Shown in pieces: positions 48,601 to 58,790 of a stretch of 64,000 bases of DNA (positions are counted from its first letter, which is position 1; each line of letters begins with the position of its first letter). The notes under the pieces are model-generated. The model was not told where the DNA came from and ran no database searches. It saw only the letters and a list, made by a program, of their open reading frames with translations. Source of the stretch: Manihot esculenta (taxonomy: Eukaryota; Streptophyta; Magnoliopsida; Malpighiales; Euphorbiaceae); assembly GCF_001659605.2 (NCBI RefSeq), contig NC_035169.2:16678263-16742262 (forward strand), given 5' to 3'. A program made the translations under genes and the position numbers.

Positions 48601-50618
48601 CATCCCTTCCTAAGCAACCTACAAGCCTGAAGAGCTGATATCAGACCTCTAGGTGTGCCCCTCTTGTCTCCTCTGAAGACGACCTCTGACCCGTCCTGAT
48701 CTCTGAACCTGACTACCTTGTCCCTGCAGTCCAAGGTAGCACCATGGGTAGATAGCCAATCCATCCCTAGAATGACGTCAAAGTCTGTCAAATCTAGAAC
48801 CACAAGGTCGGCGGAGAGGCATCTTCCCTCAATAAAAACTGGACTGTACTGGCAGACTGACACTGCCACTGACGGGTCACACTTGGGTCCACTGACCCAT
48901 AGGGGACACTCTAACCCAGAGACTATCAGACCTAACCTCTCAACGGCTCTCGGAGTAATAAATGAATGAGATGCACCCGGGTCCATTAATGCATACACAT
49001 CAGAACACCCAATGACGAGATTACCTGACACCACGGTGTTGGATGTGTTAGCCTCCTGCTGAGTCATGGTGAAGATCCTGGCTGGAGCTGATGGACCTTC
49101 ACCTCGGGAACCAGAAGAAGAGGCTACCCCTCTCCCTCTACCTCTGCCACTGCCCTGAGTTGTGGCTGGAACTGCTGGCTGTGCCACACTACCAGAAGCT
49201 GTCTGCTGGGGCTGGCCCAAAAAAGGCGCTCTAGGACAATCCCGAGCTATGTGTCCCTCCTGTCCACATCTGAAACATGCATTAGTCCCAGCTCGACACA
49301 CTCCCCTGTGTGGTCTTCCACATCTCTGGCATTCTGTACCATCTGAGCCTGAGCTCGAGCCACCGCCAAATCCCAGACCGGATTTCAACTTGTTCCAAAA
49401 CTTATTCTTCTTCGGCTTCTTAGTGGTGCTATCCCACCTCTTCTTACCTGAGCTCTGAGAAGAGAAACCTGGTCCTCCTCTGCTTGGGGTCTTAACCCCT
49501 GAAGACTGGGTCACTGACTGCTTCACTGACCCCTCAACTATAGCACTTGCCTCCATTCTTCGAGCCATATCCACCACAGTGTGGAAACTTTCTCTCTCAG
49601 CTGACTGAACCAACGAGGAGTACCTGGAATGCAGCTTCATGACATATTTCTTGGCTTTCTTCGTATCTGAATCTAGAGCTTGCCCTGAAAAAGGCAATAG
49701 CTCCAAGAATTTATCCGTGAACTCCTCTACACTCATGTGCTCTGACTGCCTCAGTTGCTCAAACTCAATCATTTTCAGTTCTCTAGAACTGTCTGGAAAA
49801 GCCCATCCAGCGAACTCATTCGCAAATTCTTCCCATGTCATACCGTCTAGTCTCGGGTCCACATAACACTTGAACCATTCCCGTGCCTTCTTGCACTTTA
49901 AAGTGAACCCTGCCATCTGAATGGCCCTGCTGTCACTTGCCCCTAGCTCATCAGTTATTGTCTTCACTACTCTCAGATACTCAAAGGGGTCATCCCCTGA
50001 CTTGTATTTGGGAGCATCTAGCTTGAGGTAATCTGTCATCTTTACCTTGCTCCCATCAACTGAGCTAGGTCTAGGAGGTTGAGTAACTGGGGCTGCTGGT
50101 TCTGTAGGTGGTGGAGGTGGAGGTGCAGCATTCCCCGAGGTGGGGTTTGCCGGGTTTGGATAGAAGGGTGAGGGTGGATAAGCTGGGTACTGTGTGTATG
50201 GTGGGTAGAAAGGTGGATAAGGCATGTAGGTAGGGTAGGGGTTAAAGCTGGAGTAATCCGATGTGCCTCCCATCGGATACCCTGAACCCTGTGGGAAGAG
50301 TGGATAATGGGGTGGAAAACCATACCCCGAGGCCTGAACGCCTCCCTGAGACTCCCCTGTCCCTTCTTCCTGCATGCTCACATCCAGGTTCCCATCCCTC
50401 CTCTGATCCTCTTCCATAATCTCCCTCACATCTGAAGAACTTCCTCCTCTATCAGTCCCCCTTCTGCTGGCATCAAAAGACCTTCTAGGATCCCTTGACA
50501 CTCTCTCTCTGTTGGCTCTACAAGACATTGCCCTAGGCAATGTAGGAGGACGGGCGCTCGTGCCCTCATCCTCAGGTGGCACTCCAGTCAATCGCGCAGA
50601 TCGACGAGTTCCTCTCAT
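45639..50618 (-). CDS. Gag-Pol polyprotein of element H (Tekay-type gypsy), uninterrupted
   Basis: The open frame extends to 50651 (1,670 codons). I choose the Met at 50618 (residue 12), which begins the conserved M-R-G-T-R-R-S-A-R eight bases after an acceptor-like site. Numbers use the longer frame. Gag has a Pro/Tyr-rich stretch (about 113-190) and a CCHC knuckle (C459, C462, H467, C472). The protease site is D557-P-G-A. Reverse transcriptase covers about 720-970, with F-I-D-D at 891-894. RNase H has D1040, E1077, D1102 and D1145. Integrase has H1257, H1264, C1294 and C1297, then D1327, D1388 and E1424 (D,D35E). A GPF-type module and a chromodomain-like tail (about 1615-1670) follow. Odd points: residue 857, Glu in the other copies just before F-L-V-M-P-F-G, is Gly here (codon GGG at 48081-48083), and the last residues are QQCPHLF. 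The enzyme may be impaired despite the open frame. Confidence 0.94.
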   Translation of the reverse strand: MRGTRRSARLTGVPPEDEGTSARPPTLPRAMSCRANRERVSRDPRRSFDASRRGTDRGGSSSDVREIMEEDQRRDGNLDVSMQEEGTGESQGGVQASGYGFPPHYPLFPQGSGYPMGGTSDYSSFNPYPTYMPYPPFYPPYTQYPAYPPSPFYPNPANPTSGNAAPPPPPPTEPAAPVTQPPRPSSVDGSKVKMTDYLKLDAPKYKSGDDPFEYLRVVKTITDELGASDSRAIQMAGFTLKCKKAREWFKCYVDPRLDGMTWEEFANEFAGWAFPDSSRELKMIEFEQLRQSEHMSVEEFTDKFLELLPFSGQALDSDTKKAKKYVMKLHSRYSSLVQSAERESFHTVVDMARRMEASAIVEGSVKQSVTQSSGVKTPSRGGPGFSSQSSGKKRWDSTTKKPKKNKFWNKLKSGLGFGGGSSSGSDGTECQRCGRPHRGVCRAGTNACFRCGQEGHIARDCPRAPFLGQPQQTASGSVAQPAVPATTQGSGRGRGRGVASSSGSRGEGPSAPARIFTMTQQEANTSNTVVSGNLVIGCSDVYALMDPGASHSFITPRAVERLGLIVSGLECPLWVSGPKCDPSVAVSVCQYSPVFIEGRCLSADLVVLDLTDFDVILGMDWLSTHGATLDCRDKVVRFRDQDGSEVVFRGDKRGTPRGLISALQACRLLRKGCQGYLAHVRELVSQVREPASVPVVREFQDVFPDELPGLPPAREIEFEIELVPGTRPISIPPYRMAPAELKELKEQLQELVEKGFIRQSTSPWGAPVLFVRKKDGSLRLCIDYRQLNKVTTKNRYPLPRIDDLFDQLAGAGCFSKIDLRSGYHQLRIRDEDVPKTAFRTRYGHFGFLVMPFGLTNAPAAFMDLMNRVFSQYLDHFVIVFIDDILVYSRNAEEHTHHLRLVLQTLREHGLYAKFSKCEFWLRSISFLGHVVSENGIEVDPKKTETVANWPRPTSVTEIRSFLGLAGYYRRFVQDFSKIAAPLTRLTRKNQKFLWTDQCEESFEELKKRLTSAPVLALPSSDEDFTVFCDASRVGLGCVLMQNERVIAYASRQLKKHELNYPTHDLEMAAVIFALKMWRHYLYGVKCEIFTDHKSLQYILSQRDLNLRQRRWVELLSDYDCKIQYHPGKANVVADALSRKSLGSLSHIAAERRPVVKEFYKLIEEGLQLELSGTGALVAQMRVTPVFLEQVAQKQHEDPELVKIARTVQSGNDSEFRFDSKGILRYGSRLCVPDDIGLKGDIMREAHNARYSVHPGATKMYQDLKKVYWWPAMKKEVAQFVSACEVCQRVKLEHQKPAGMLNPLPIPEWKWENIAMDFVVGLSATSNRLDSIWVIVDRLTKSAHFISVRSGYSVDKLAQVYVDEIVRLHGVPVSIVSDRGPQFTSRFWRSLQNAMGTRLDFSTAFHPQTDGQSERTIQTIEDMLRMCVLDFGGSWRQHLPLVEFAYNNSHHASIGMAPYEALYGRKCRSPVCWEEVGEKALAGPELVEITSRVVPIIRERIKTAASRQKSYADVRRRQLEFQEGDLVLLKVSPMKGVVRFGKKGKLAPRYIGPFEILQKIGNVSYKLDLPASMERIHPVFHVSMLRKFVSDPSKVLNEPDVEVQEDLTYVEQPVRIIDTQIRKLRNKEIPMVKVLWNHHNLEECTWETRESMLQQCPHLF

Positions 50619-50889
50619 CCTATTCTCTGAAAAACAGCTCATAACAAGCAAACATTAGCATCATATGGTTCATGTGGGCACACATGAACCCTCATCGCAT
50701 ACATCACATAGCATAGCATATCATTAATGCACATGCATAAAGTCATGGCATTTCACATCATCATGCAAGACAGGACTCAACATCCTATCCTAGTGGACAT
50801 GACCTTCCTATTGTGCTTGACCTTCTAGAACATCTATGAGCCCGACACTCTAGGTCCGATCCTATGAACCTAGGGCTCTGATACCATTC
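50619..50889 (-). promoter_or_regulatory. Leader of element H with PBS (50874-50886) and acceptor-like site
   Basis: TGGTATCAGAGCC lies three bases from the LTR edge. GAGCTGTTTTTCAG ends at 50627, eight bases before the gag ATG. A long region of short CATATCAT-type repeats lies between. Confidence 0.75.
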
Positions 50890-51362
50890 TGTAACGCCCC
50901 GAAAATCCGGACAGCTACCGGCGCTAGGATCCGGGTCGACTTAAGGCCGCCGGGACCCGTAGCAAGCCTGACATAAAACCTGTAAACCTGTATAATCCCA
51001 TACATGATCAACAACATGCATAAAAATTTAAACTTTTCTTCATACATACTGTCATTCAACTAACTCAACCTGTGCATACTCTGAACATATACATAACATA
51101 GCCCCTCTGTGGGATCTCATCAAGCCTTAAAGGCAAAACAACCTGTGTTGAGTTAGTTTACATAAACATCATAACATAAGATCATGTATATACAAAAGGG
51201 ATTAACAATATATTATGGTCAAGCACAACTCTATCCTCAATAACCTCATTACATAACATCCTGAATATTTTTACATTTCATCATAATACAATTATCATGT
51301 CCACAAACTAACTATTACATACATATGACTTTTTCTTCTTGCCTTCTCTATCTATCCCGTAC

Positions 51363-51845
51363 CTGCAAACCTGGGGGTTAGGGGAGAGGGGTGAGCTAGA
51401 TGCCCAGTGAGTAGAACTATAAAAAGAATATTTAAAATATGCTATCATGAAATGCGTCACTGCACAAACAAATCACACCACGGATGGACTGATTCAAAAA
51501 TCCCTCAACTCCATGCCCGGCCCTATTATGGGCACCACAGGACTTCGTATTGCCCGGCCCTAATATGGGCACCACAGGACTTCGTACTCGGAGTTACTGC
51601 CCGGCCCTATTATGGGCACCACAGGTCTTCGTATTGCCCGGCCCTATTATGGGCACCACAGGACTTCGTATATAGAAGGCTAATGAATCATCCTAATGTC
51701 CATCCACTATCATCTATCACAACAATACAATGCGGCATAGTCGTGAATTCTAATGCAAACAACCTATAATATGATCATGATGCATGAAGCATGATAAAAG
51801 CATTTCATTTCTTAATTTAAAAAGGTTAAGTTTAGTTCCACTCAC
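51363..51845 (-). other. Predicted leader intron 2 of element H, containing the hairpin array
   Basis: Donor-like CCAGAG|GTGAGTGG at 51846/51845. The acceptor region has CACCCCTCTCCCCTAAC, then CCCCAG and TTTGCAG; the second AG (51363) matches the site kept in all families. The pyrimidine tract and CTAAC branch-point candidate are strong. The homologous region is absent from B. Confidence 0.5.
51514..51670 (-). repeat. Four hairpin units in H's 5' LTR
   Basis: Same array as at 43924-44080; all four units are preserved, including the AT difference in the loop of unit 2. Confidence 0.8.
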
Positions 51846-51916
51846 CTCTGGCTGACTCTGACAAACTCTGTAGCAGCTGGCTCACTGCTGGGGTCCTTAG
51901 TTCCTCGGGTCCGAAC

Positions 51917-52524
51917 CTACACAGGTGGACTCCAATGAGGGACCAAACATACATAAACATAACTCTAATATATTCCCCAAAAACCCCTTAAAACATCCTG
52001 AAAATATCACATAGAGATATGCATGAAATGGCTGAACAGGGCACTTTCGGCGGCACCTTCGGCGGCCGAAAGTCCTGGACAGAGACGAAACTCAGGTAGG
52101 TTCGGCGGCACCTTCGGCGGCCGAAAGTGCCAGACAGAGACGAAAGTCTCTTTTCGGGGGCAACTTCGGCAGCCGAAAGGCCTGCCTCCCCAGCCATGTT
52201 CGGCGGCCGAAAGTGCCTTCGACTGCCGAACCTGGTTTCTGCCAAAGGGCAGAAACTTGGCTCTTTTGTGCATTTTCGCCTCCAAACTCACCAATCATGC
52301 ATACCACTCAACCAAAACATGCATACAAGCTCCTAGGGGCCTCAAACAAGCATATACCCCAACTACAACACTTCAAACATACTCAAACATGCCACATTGC
52401 TCAAAGATCACATAAAACCTAACATTTACTTAAAAACTCATACAACCCTATACATGCCATTCTACCCCATAAAACTTCTTAAAACTTCTTTAAAACATAT
52501 AAGGAGCTTGAGATCGGCCCTTAC
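51917..52524 (-). other. Predicted leader intron 1 of element H
   Basis: Donor-like CAAGAG|GTAAGG at 52525/52524 and acceptor-like CCACCTGTGTAG|G at 51917/51916. The donor lies about 230 bases below the TATA. It contains the second cluster of TTCGG/CCGAA motifs. Confidence 0.45.
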
Positions 52525-52754
52525 CTCTTGAAGATCGAGAGGAAGACGACCCAAACTTGGAGATCCACGAAAATGAGCTCCTGAGTTCCCAAAGCTCCAA
52601 AACTTGGTTTAAAAGCTCAAAACCTTCAATGCAAGCTTAAAACTCAAGAAAAATGGTAGAGACTTGGAGGAAGAACACAAGAGTTGAAAAAGGAAGGTCG
52701 GAAGTTTGCTATGGCCGGAAATGGGAGAAAGCTCGCCCATTTCGGCTAAGTGCC

Positions 52755-52766
52755 CCATTTATAGGT
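52755..52766 (-). promoter_or_regulatory. TATA box of element H's 5' LTR
   Basis: The minus strand reads CCTATAAATGGG. Five or six inverted-repeat motifs lie upstream between 52783 and 52942. Confidence 0.65.
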
Positions 52767-53120
52767 GGCTGGCCAGGCCACGTTCGGGGGCCGAATGTGC
52801 CTCCGCATCCATGCAATGTTCGGCGGCCGAACTTGACTTTCGGCGGCCGAACCTGGACTGCCCTCACTCATGCTTTCGGGGGCCTAACGTGCCTCCAAAA
52901 CGCATGCATGTTCAGCGGCCGAACTTGACTTTCGGCGGCCGAACCTGGGTTTTCCTCCAATGCTATTTTCATGCAAAAACTCATTTAGTTTCATACTTAA
53001 AACCATTAAAACATGAAAACATTTTATGAAAGCATGGTTCTACCCTTCTAGAGGTCTCCGACATCCGAGATTCCACCGGACGGTAGGAATTCCGATACCG
53101 GAGTCTAGCCGGGTATTACA

Positions 53121-53236
53121 CTTTCTCTGCTTGATCTACATGACATTGCCCTAGGCAATGCAGGAGGACGGGCGCTCGTGCCCTCATCCTCAGGTGGTAC
53201 TCCAGTCAATCGTGCAGATCGACGAGTTCCTCTCAT
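53121..53236 (-). pseudogene. Element F, gag start interrupted by H
   Basis: Starts at the Met at 53236 and reads the first 37 or so codons of gag ([10 protein letters not shown]) up to the CTTTC duplication at H's edge. It belongs with 38435-43294. Confidence 0.9.
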
Positions 53237-53497
53237 CCTGTTTTCTGAAAAACAATACACATCACACAAACATCAGCATCATATGGTTCATGTGGAAACA
53301 CATGAACCTGCATCACATACATCACATATCATTAATGCACATGCATATACTCATGGCATTTCACATCATCATGCAAGACAGGACTCAACATCCTATCCTA
53401 GTGGACATGATCTTCCTATTGTGCTTGACCTTCTAGAACATCTATGAGCCCGACACTCTAGGTCCGATCATATGAACCTAGGGCTCTGATACCATTC
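53237..53497 (-). promoter_or_regulatory. Leader of element F with PBS (53482-53494) and acceptor-like site
   Basis: PBS TGGTATCAGAGCC lies three bases from the LTR. TATTGTTTTTCAG ends at 53245, eight bases before the gag ATG. Confidence 0.75.
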
Positions 53498-55755
53498 TGT
53501 AACGATCCGAAAATCGGACCGCTACCGGCGCTAGGATCCAGGTCGGCTTAAGGCCGCCGGGACCCGTAGCAAGCCTGACAAACAACCTGTAAACCTGTTT
53601 AATCCCATACATGATCAACAGCATACATAAAATTTTGAACTTTTCTTGTACCAAGCTCAACCTGTGCATGCCCATAAACATATACATAAACATAAACCCC
53701 ACACTGGAGCTATTATCAAATGCTCCAATGGGGCATCTCATCATACACAAGCTTGGTGGAACATAACATCATAAAACATAGATCATGTTTACAAAAGGGA
53801 TTTCTATACAAGCTCGGTCAAGCACAACTTCTAAACCTCAATCTCAAAATCAACATTTACATGACATAACTATATATCATTTTACAATTTATCATGTCCA
53901 CATTCTATCTATTACATACACATGACTTCATTCATCTCGACTTCTCTACCTAGCCCGTACCTGCAAACCTGGGGGATTAGGGAGAGGGGTGAGCTACTAG
54001 AGCCCAGTGAGCAGAATAATAAAAATATTATATTAATATTTCATGCTTTCATGGAATGCATCACACCACAAACATATCACATCAAGGATGAACTTGTCAC
54101 CAGTAGCCCTCTACATATCCAATAGTGCCAAAACGTAGAATGGGTCCTGGTCTTTCTCTAACATAGCATAACATAACATTCCAATGTGCCAGAACGTAGA
54201 ATGGGTCCTGGTCTTTCTCTTACATAGTACCAGCGAACGTAGAATGGGTCCCACTGGTCTTACATTCCATACCGTACATATCATATCGTCACATCATAGG
54301 TCGAGGGCTATGGATCATCCAACATTCATCCACATCAACAACAAAATATGCAATGCAACATATTCATGAATTCTAATGCAAACAACCTAGTATATCTCAT
54401 GGCATTAATGATGCGTGAATCATGCTAAATGTCCATTACTTGCTTCAAAACGTAATGAGTTATTCCACTCACCTCTGGATAGCTCTGACCAGACACTGGA
54501 GCAGCTGACTCACTGCTGGGGTCCTCGGTTCCTCGAGTCCGAACCTACACAGGTGGACTCAAATGAGGGACCAAACATACATGAACATAACTCTAAACTA
54601 CTCCCCAAAAACCCCCTAGAACATCATTAAACAATCATAGAAAAACATGCAAAGGAGGGCTGGACAGGGCACTTTCGACGGTAGGTTCGGCGGCCGAAAG
54701 TCCCTCTAGAGCCAAAAGTCAGGCAGGTTCGGCGGCCGAAACTCCTAGACAGAGACGAAACTCATGCATGTTCGGCGGCACTTTCGGCGGCCGAAACTGC
54801 CCTCCAGAGATGAAAGTCCTCTTTCGGGGGCAGGCTTCGGCAGCCGAAGGCTGCCTCCACAAGTGGGTTCGGCGGCCGAACCTGAGTTTCTCCAAAGTGG
54901 CAGAAACTCAGCTCCAACATGCACAAACGCCTCCCAAACCTTTAATCAAGCATTCAACTCATCCAAAACATGCATAGATGCATACATTAACTCCTAGGGG
55001 CTTCAAACTATCCTAAACCCCATCTACAACACATCAAACATGCATATCCAACATACATTGTCCATAAAACACATAAAACCTAACAATGCTCAACTAACAT
55101 AAACATACATTTCTACCCCATGAATCAACTTAAAACTTGTTTAAAACATATAGTGAGCTCAAGATCGGCCCTTACCTCTTGAAGATCGAGAGGAAAATGA
55201 CCCTAGCTCGGAGATGGGAGAGATTGAGTTCCTTGAACCTCAAAGCTCCAAAACTTATTTTATACTCGAAAATCTTCAAAACAAAGTGAAAACTAGTGAA
55301 AATCGTGAAAGATTTGAAGGAAGAAACTCAAGATCGGTGAGGGGCGGCGGAGAGCTCACCTTGGCCGAAAATGGGGGAAAAGCTCGCCCGTTTTCGGCTA
55401 AGGGACCCCTTTATAGGTGGCTGGCCAGGCCACAATCGGGAGTCGAACGTGCCTCCGCATGCATGCCATATTCGGCGGCCGAACATAAGGTTCGGCGGCC
55501 GAACCTGGACTTCCCTCACTTATGCTTTCGGGGGCCTAATAGCACTCCCGAAGGCATGCATGTTCGGCGGCCGAACCTGAGTTTTCCTCCAAGGCTATTT
55601 TCATGCAAAAAAACTCATTTTCCTTCTAGCTTAAAAACATAAAATACATTAAAACATTTTATAAAAACATGATTTTACCCTTCTAGAGGTCTCCGACACC
55701 CGAGATTCCACCGGACGGTAGGAATTCCGATACCGGAGTCTAGCCGGGTATTACA
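53498..55755 (-). repeat. 5' LTR of element F
   Basis: 2,258 bp, TGTAACGATCC to GTATTACA. Splice-like sites: donor 55176/55175, acceptor 54545/54544, donor 54473/54472, acceptor 53961/53960. Hairpin units at 54125-54263. TATA near 55408-55417 on the minus strand. Confidence 0.93.
54125..54263 (-). repeat. Three hairpin units in F's 5' LTR
   Basis: Partner of the array at 36687-36822, inside the predicted intron 53961-54472. Arm pairing is kept with G-U wobbles in the first unit. Confidence 0.7.
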
Positions 55756-55990
55756 GGTGATCCTTAAGACATACCTTTTTTAAGTCAATGAAGTCCATGC
55801 ACATCCTCCACTTCTTATTTGCCTCCTTAACTAGTACTACATTAGCAAGCCATGTAGGATACTAGACCTTTTTTATCATCCTTGCACTTAAGAGTTTGCT
55901 AGCCTCCTCCTTGATCACATGCTGCCTCTTCGGTGCAAACTTTTTTTTTCTTTTGTTGTATTGGCTTTATTGTTTCATCGATGGATAACT
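55756..55990 (-). pseudogene. Tat/Retand-type gypsy reverse transcriptase start (element G)
   Basis: On the minus strand: FAPKRQHVIKEEASKLL, then YPTWLANVVLVKEANKKW and RMCMDFIDLKKVCLKD. These are the first RT blocks of Tat/Retand elements. A stop replaces a residue before Y-P-T-W. It continues in 36087-35775 after removal of F. Confidence 0.85.
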
Positions 55991-56268
55991 TGTGATTAAT
56001 TAGAGATGGGTCAACACATGTTACATCTTCTGGAGACCAAGCAAAAGTGGTCATTATGTATTTTAGCACTTCTATTAAGCTATCTTTTACTTCACTGCTT
56101 AATGCAGTTTCAAATCATATCTTTTCGTCGATTTCTAGTTGGACTTCTTCCACCAGGTTTGTTGGCTCTAGCTTCGTGTGGGAGTCTATTTTTTCAGCAT
56201 AGATCGATGGACATAGTCGCCTTTCTAAGGTTCTTTGTGGGGTGCTTGTAGCATTCTTGTACTGATCT

Positions 56269-56607
56269 CTAGCTACCTTGAACAATAGCTAATCCTCCTG
56301 ATATTGGTAGCTTTAGACACATAGCACCAATGTTAATAACTATAATATGACAGTTTAAGACTGGGCAACCGAGTATTATATTATATGCAAGTAGAATGTC
56401 CATGACTGCGAATTTTGCATATAGCTTCCACTTATACTTCTCATCACCTAGCACAAGCGGGAGATTAATGGTGCCTAGTACTGCCACGATCTTGTCCTCT
56501 AACCCCACTAACAGGTAGGAGACCTTAGCAAGATTATTCCTATCTAATCCTAACTTGTTAAAAACATCTAAGGTGATGAGATTGATGAAACTACCTGTGT
56601 CGATCAA
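56269..56607 (-). pseudogene. Tat/Retand-type aspartic protease region (element G)
   Basis: An open 112-codon stretch begins M-I-D-T-G-S-F-I-N-L-I and continues through a LGLDRNNL and an AYNIILGCPVLN block. This is the pattern of the pepsin-like protease of Tat/Retand gypsy elements (active site DTG or DSG, later AYNxILGRP). The catalytic DTG is intact but Arg in GRP is Cys. It lies between gag and RT in the expected order. Confidence 0.8.
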
Positions 56608-56879
56608 GACCTACCTCCTGTCATACCTGTTCAAGCGGACACTGATGACTAACGGGTCATTGTGGAAAAACCCCATTGCCTTATCTGCAGATCCAAACTT
56701 TATTTTCTGTTTTTTCCATGGCTCCCGTTCTAAACATAAGACGTCCTTAGTGAGATGCTTATTCTTTCCCTTACCATCATTAGGACCTCATGCAATCACA
56801 TGTATAACCCCTATGGTTTCACTGTCAGTGGTATTTTTATGAGTTCTTACCTCAGGCTCAGGTCTCCTTTCATCTCTAT

Positions 56880-57350
56880 CTTTTTTGGTAAAATTTTAAA
56901 GCGTGTCATCCCTTATCAACCTCTCAATTTTGTCTTTTAGCTGCTAGCATTCCTCTGTTATATATATGTGATCTTCATGGAAACGATAGTACTTAGTCCT
57001 ACCTCATCTACTAGCCATCTAACCTCTTTATCATTTTTCCCAATTCATATTAGAATGTGTGTCCATGAGTCATTCAATAGAGTGTAACTCTTATACTTAC
57101 CTTGGTCATTCCTTCCTCGAGACACTGAATAATTCCTACAGTCTCCTTCTTACCCTCGCCCCGTTGGCTTCTAGGTTTGCTTTTGACTCATCCTTTTATC
57201 TTCTTTCAGTGCCTAGAATTCTTCATCAAGCCTTATATACTCCTGAACTTTATCCATCAGCTACTAATTCGTAGCGGCGGAATTTTTTATTAATGAATCC
57301 ATAAATTTGAGGTTGCGAGTTTCCTGTATCGCTTTAGCATTGAAATATGA
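56880..57350 (-). pseudogene. Tat/Retand-type gag fragment (element G)
   Basis: Shifting minus-strand frames give KVQEYIRLDEEF, ALKEDKRM, RGRNDQGKYKSYTLLN and a TYI...RNASS piece, as in the C-terminal half of Tat/Retand gag. A FNAKAIQETRNLKF block lies near 57340. It has many stops and frameshifts and is cut near 57350. G's 5' LTR is not seen. Confidence 0.65.
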
Positions 57351-57359
57351 AATGAAGCT

Positions 57360-58090
57360 CCTTTAAAATGTTTAAATTATAAATTAATTATTAATTAATA
57401 TTATATGTAATCAAAATATTTCAAAAGTCCAATGGGTCACACACAAGAATAAGAACCTAATATAAAATAACAATTTAAATATTGACATGAGATATTAATG
57501 GGACTAATTAAATATTGACATGAGATTTCACAAGCCTAAATAAGAGAGGAAATTAAATGGTCTAGTCGGTTATATAAAGTATTAAATAAAAAGGCTTAAG
57601 AGTTGGGCTTTTAAATTAATATAAGTATAATGAGCTCAGTTAATTAATTGGATTCAATTAATTAATTAAAAAACCAGCCCTAATAAAGAGTTTTTTTATT
57701 AGGATTAAACTGGGAGAATAATAAGTCAAAGGAGGTTATACATAACCCCTTTGGTAGATATTGATGAATCAAATCCAAAAAACAATATAAAAAAAAGGGT
57801 TTTATTAGGATTAAACTAGAAGAAGAAGAGTTTTATTAGGATTAAAATAGGAGAATAATAAGTCAAAGGAGGTTATACATAACCTCTTCGCTAGATATTG
57901 ATGAATCAAATCCAGAAAACAGTATATAAATTTTTCTCCTCTCTTGGCCGAATCTCTCACTAGTCTTAAGGGAGATTTTCGGCCATTGTTATATCTCTTT
58001 GAGAGTTCTTGACTTCTCATCCCAGTGTGGATTACTATTGGAAGTAATCAATTTGGATTACTATGGTTTGTGACAACCCGATATCGAAAA
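57360..58090 (+). repeat. LTR-like segment with a 137-bp tandem duplication
   Basis: A block AGAATAATAAGTCAAAGGAG through TATTGATGAATCAAATCC occurs at about 57712-57790 and again at about 57850-57925. A TATA (GTATATAAATTTTT) follows at about 57923-57937 and then TATCTCTTTGAGAG. The preceding text is AT-rich with TTAATTAATT runs. It looks like the LTR of a copia element, but no ends are fixed. Confidence 0.4.
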
Positions 58091-58396
58091 AGAATTCAAA
58101 AAAATCAAGAAACAACAATTTCAAAAGTAAACTGTCTATACTTTTATCAAGAATTTAAATTTTTAATGGTTCCTTCTCATAAATGGAGCTCTCAAGATTG
58201 TATTTTTCGCTGCTATTATATTATTTATTATCTTAAAAATTTAACATGTAGTATATGGATAGTCTTCTTCATATATTATACAATGCTAAAGTTGGACACT
58301 CTTGCTGCAACTTGTTGGTTACTATATTGTATTTCAACAATTCTTGTAGTTGTTAACACTAGTTATTTTTTAAGGGAAAAGAAAAAAAAATATCAT
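58091..58396 (+). other. Unassigned; holds most of a plus-strand ORF (58025-58495)
   Basis: A 156-codon open frame starts at 58025 in the LTR-like segment and ends inside the inverted repeat. It is AT-rich, with Ile/Tyr/Leu-rich composition and a possible hydrophobic run (about residues 83-123). I recognise no family, and its placement across repeats argues against a gene. Confidence 0.25.
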
Positions 58397-58790
58397 GTGA
58401 TTTTATTGATTTTTCACTTCAAGATCTATACTTTAATTTATGTCAAAATAATATATTGTAATATTGCACCGTTAATAAATAACAACAATTTCTAGATACC
58501 CTTAGAAATATTGACCTACATATCATATCTCAAGGTACTATTCTGACATAAATTGAACTATAGACCTTGAAGTGAAAATGAGAGAAACTACATAATACTT
58601 TTTTATACTTTTTCCTTTTAATTAATAATTATTTTTTATTTACCACATCAATATTTTCTAGCCGCGTCTAAAAATTATTGCTGTTTGTTCATAATATGAT
58701 ATCACGAGATACTATTTTAACACAAATTGAGTCACTCATTTTAAGTGAAAATGAGGAGCCATAAGGTAATTTTTTTTAATTTTTCCTTTT
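58397..58790. repeat. MITE-like inverted repeat with a third partial copy
   Basis: Arms at about 58410-58454 (TTTTTCACTTCAAGATCTAT start) and 58538-58582 (ending TAGACCTTGAAGTGAAAATG) are complementary with mismatches. A third related copy is at about 58690-58755 (ACACAAATTGAGTCACTC, AAGTGAAAATGAG). The terminal structure and target duplication are not clear. Confidence 0.4.

Larger units (their letters stand above)
43300..53120 (-). mobile_element. Element H: complete Tekay-type gypsy retrotransposon, TSD CTTTC
   Basis: A 9,821-bp element with two 2,231-bp LTRs, PBS, PPT and an uninterrupted gag-pol, inserted in F's gag. The target duplication CTTTC is at 43295-43299 and 53121-53125. About 13 substitutions by eye separate the LTRs, so it is young but older than A. 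Confidence 0.95.
50890..53120 (-). repeat. 5' LTR of element H
   Basis: 2,231 bp, same length as the 3' LTR. It has hairpin units at 51514-51670, a TATA near 52755-52766 and TTCGG/CCGAA motifs upstream of it (52783-52942). A second cluster lies inside predicted intron 1 (52046-52235). Confidence 0.95.
36088..55755 (-). mobile_element. Element F: Tekay-type gypsy, interrupted by H, TSD GGTGA
   Basis: The target duplication GGTGA is at 36083-36087 and 55756-55760, inside the Tat-type RT. LTRs are 2,248 bp (36088-38335) and 2,258 bp (53498-55755). The internal region is split by H inside gag. The gag-pol has several nonsense codons and a frameshift, so F is non-autonomous. Its orientation (minus) matches all other Tekay-type elements here. 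Confidence 0.95.

Noticed and set aside
53158..53447. Plus-strand ORFs beside F's gag start
   Set aside because: They are antisense to F's gag start and leader and have no support.
58025..58495. A 156-codon ORF as a small membrane protein gene
   Set aside because: AT-rich composition alone gives such Ile/Tyr-rich frames; it starts in an LTR-like segment and ends in an inverted repeat. Left as unassigned.
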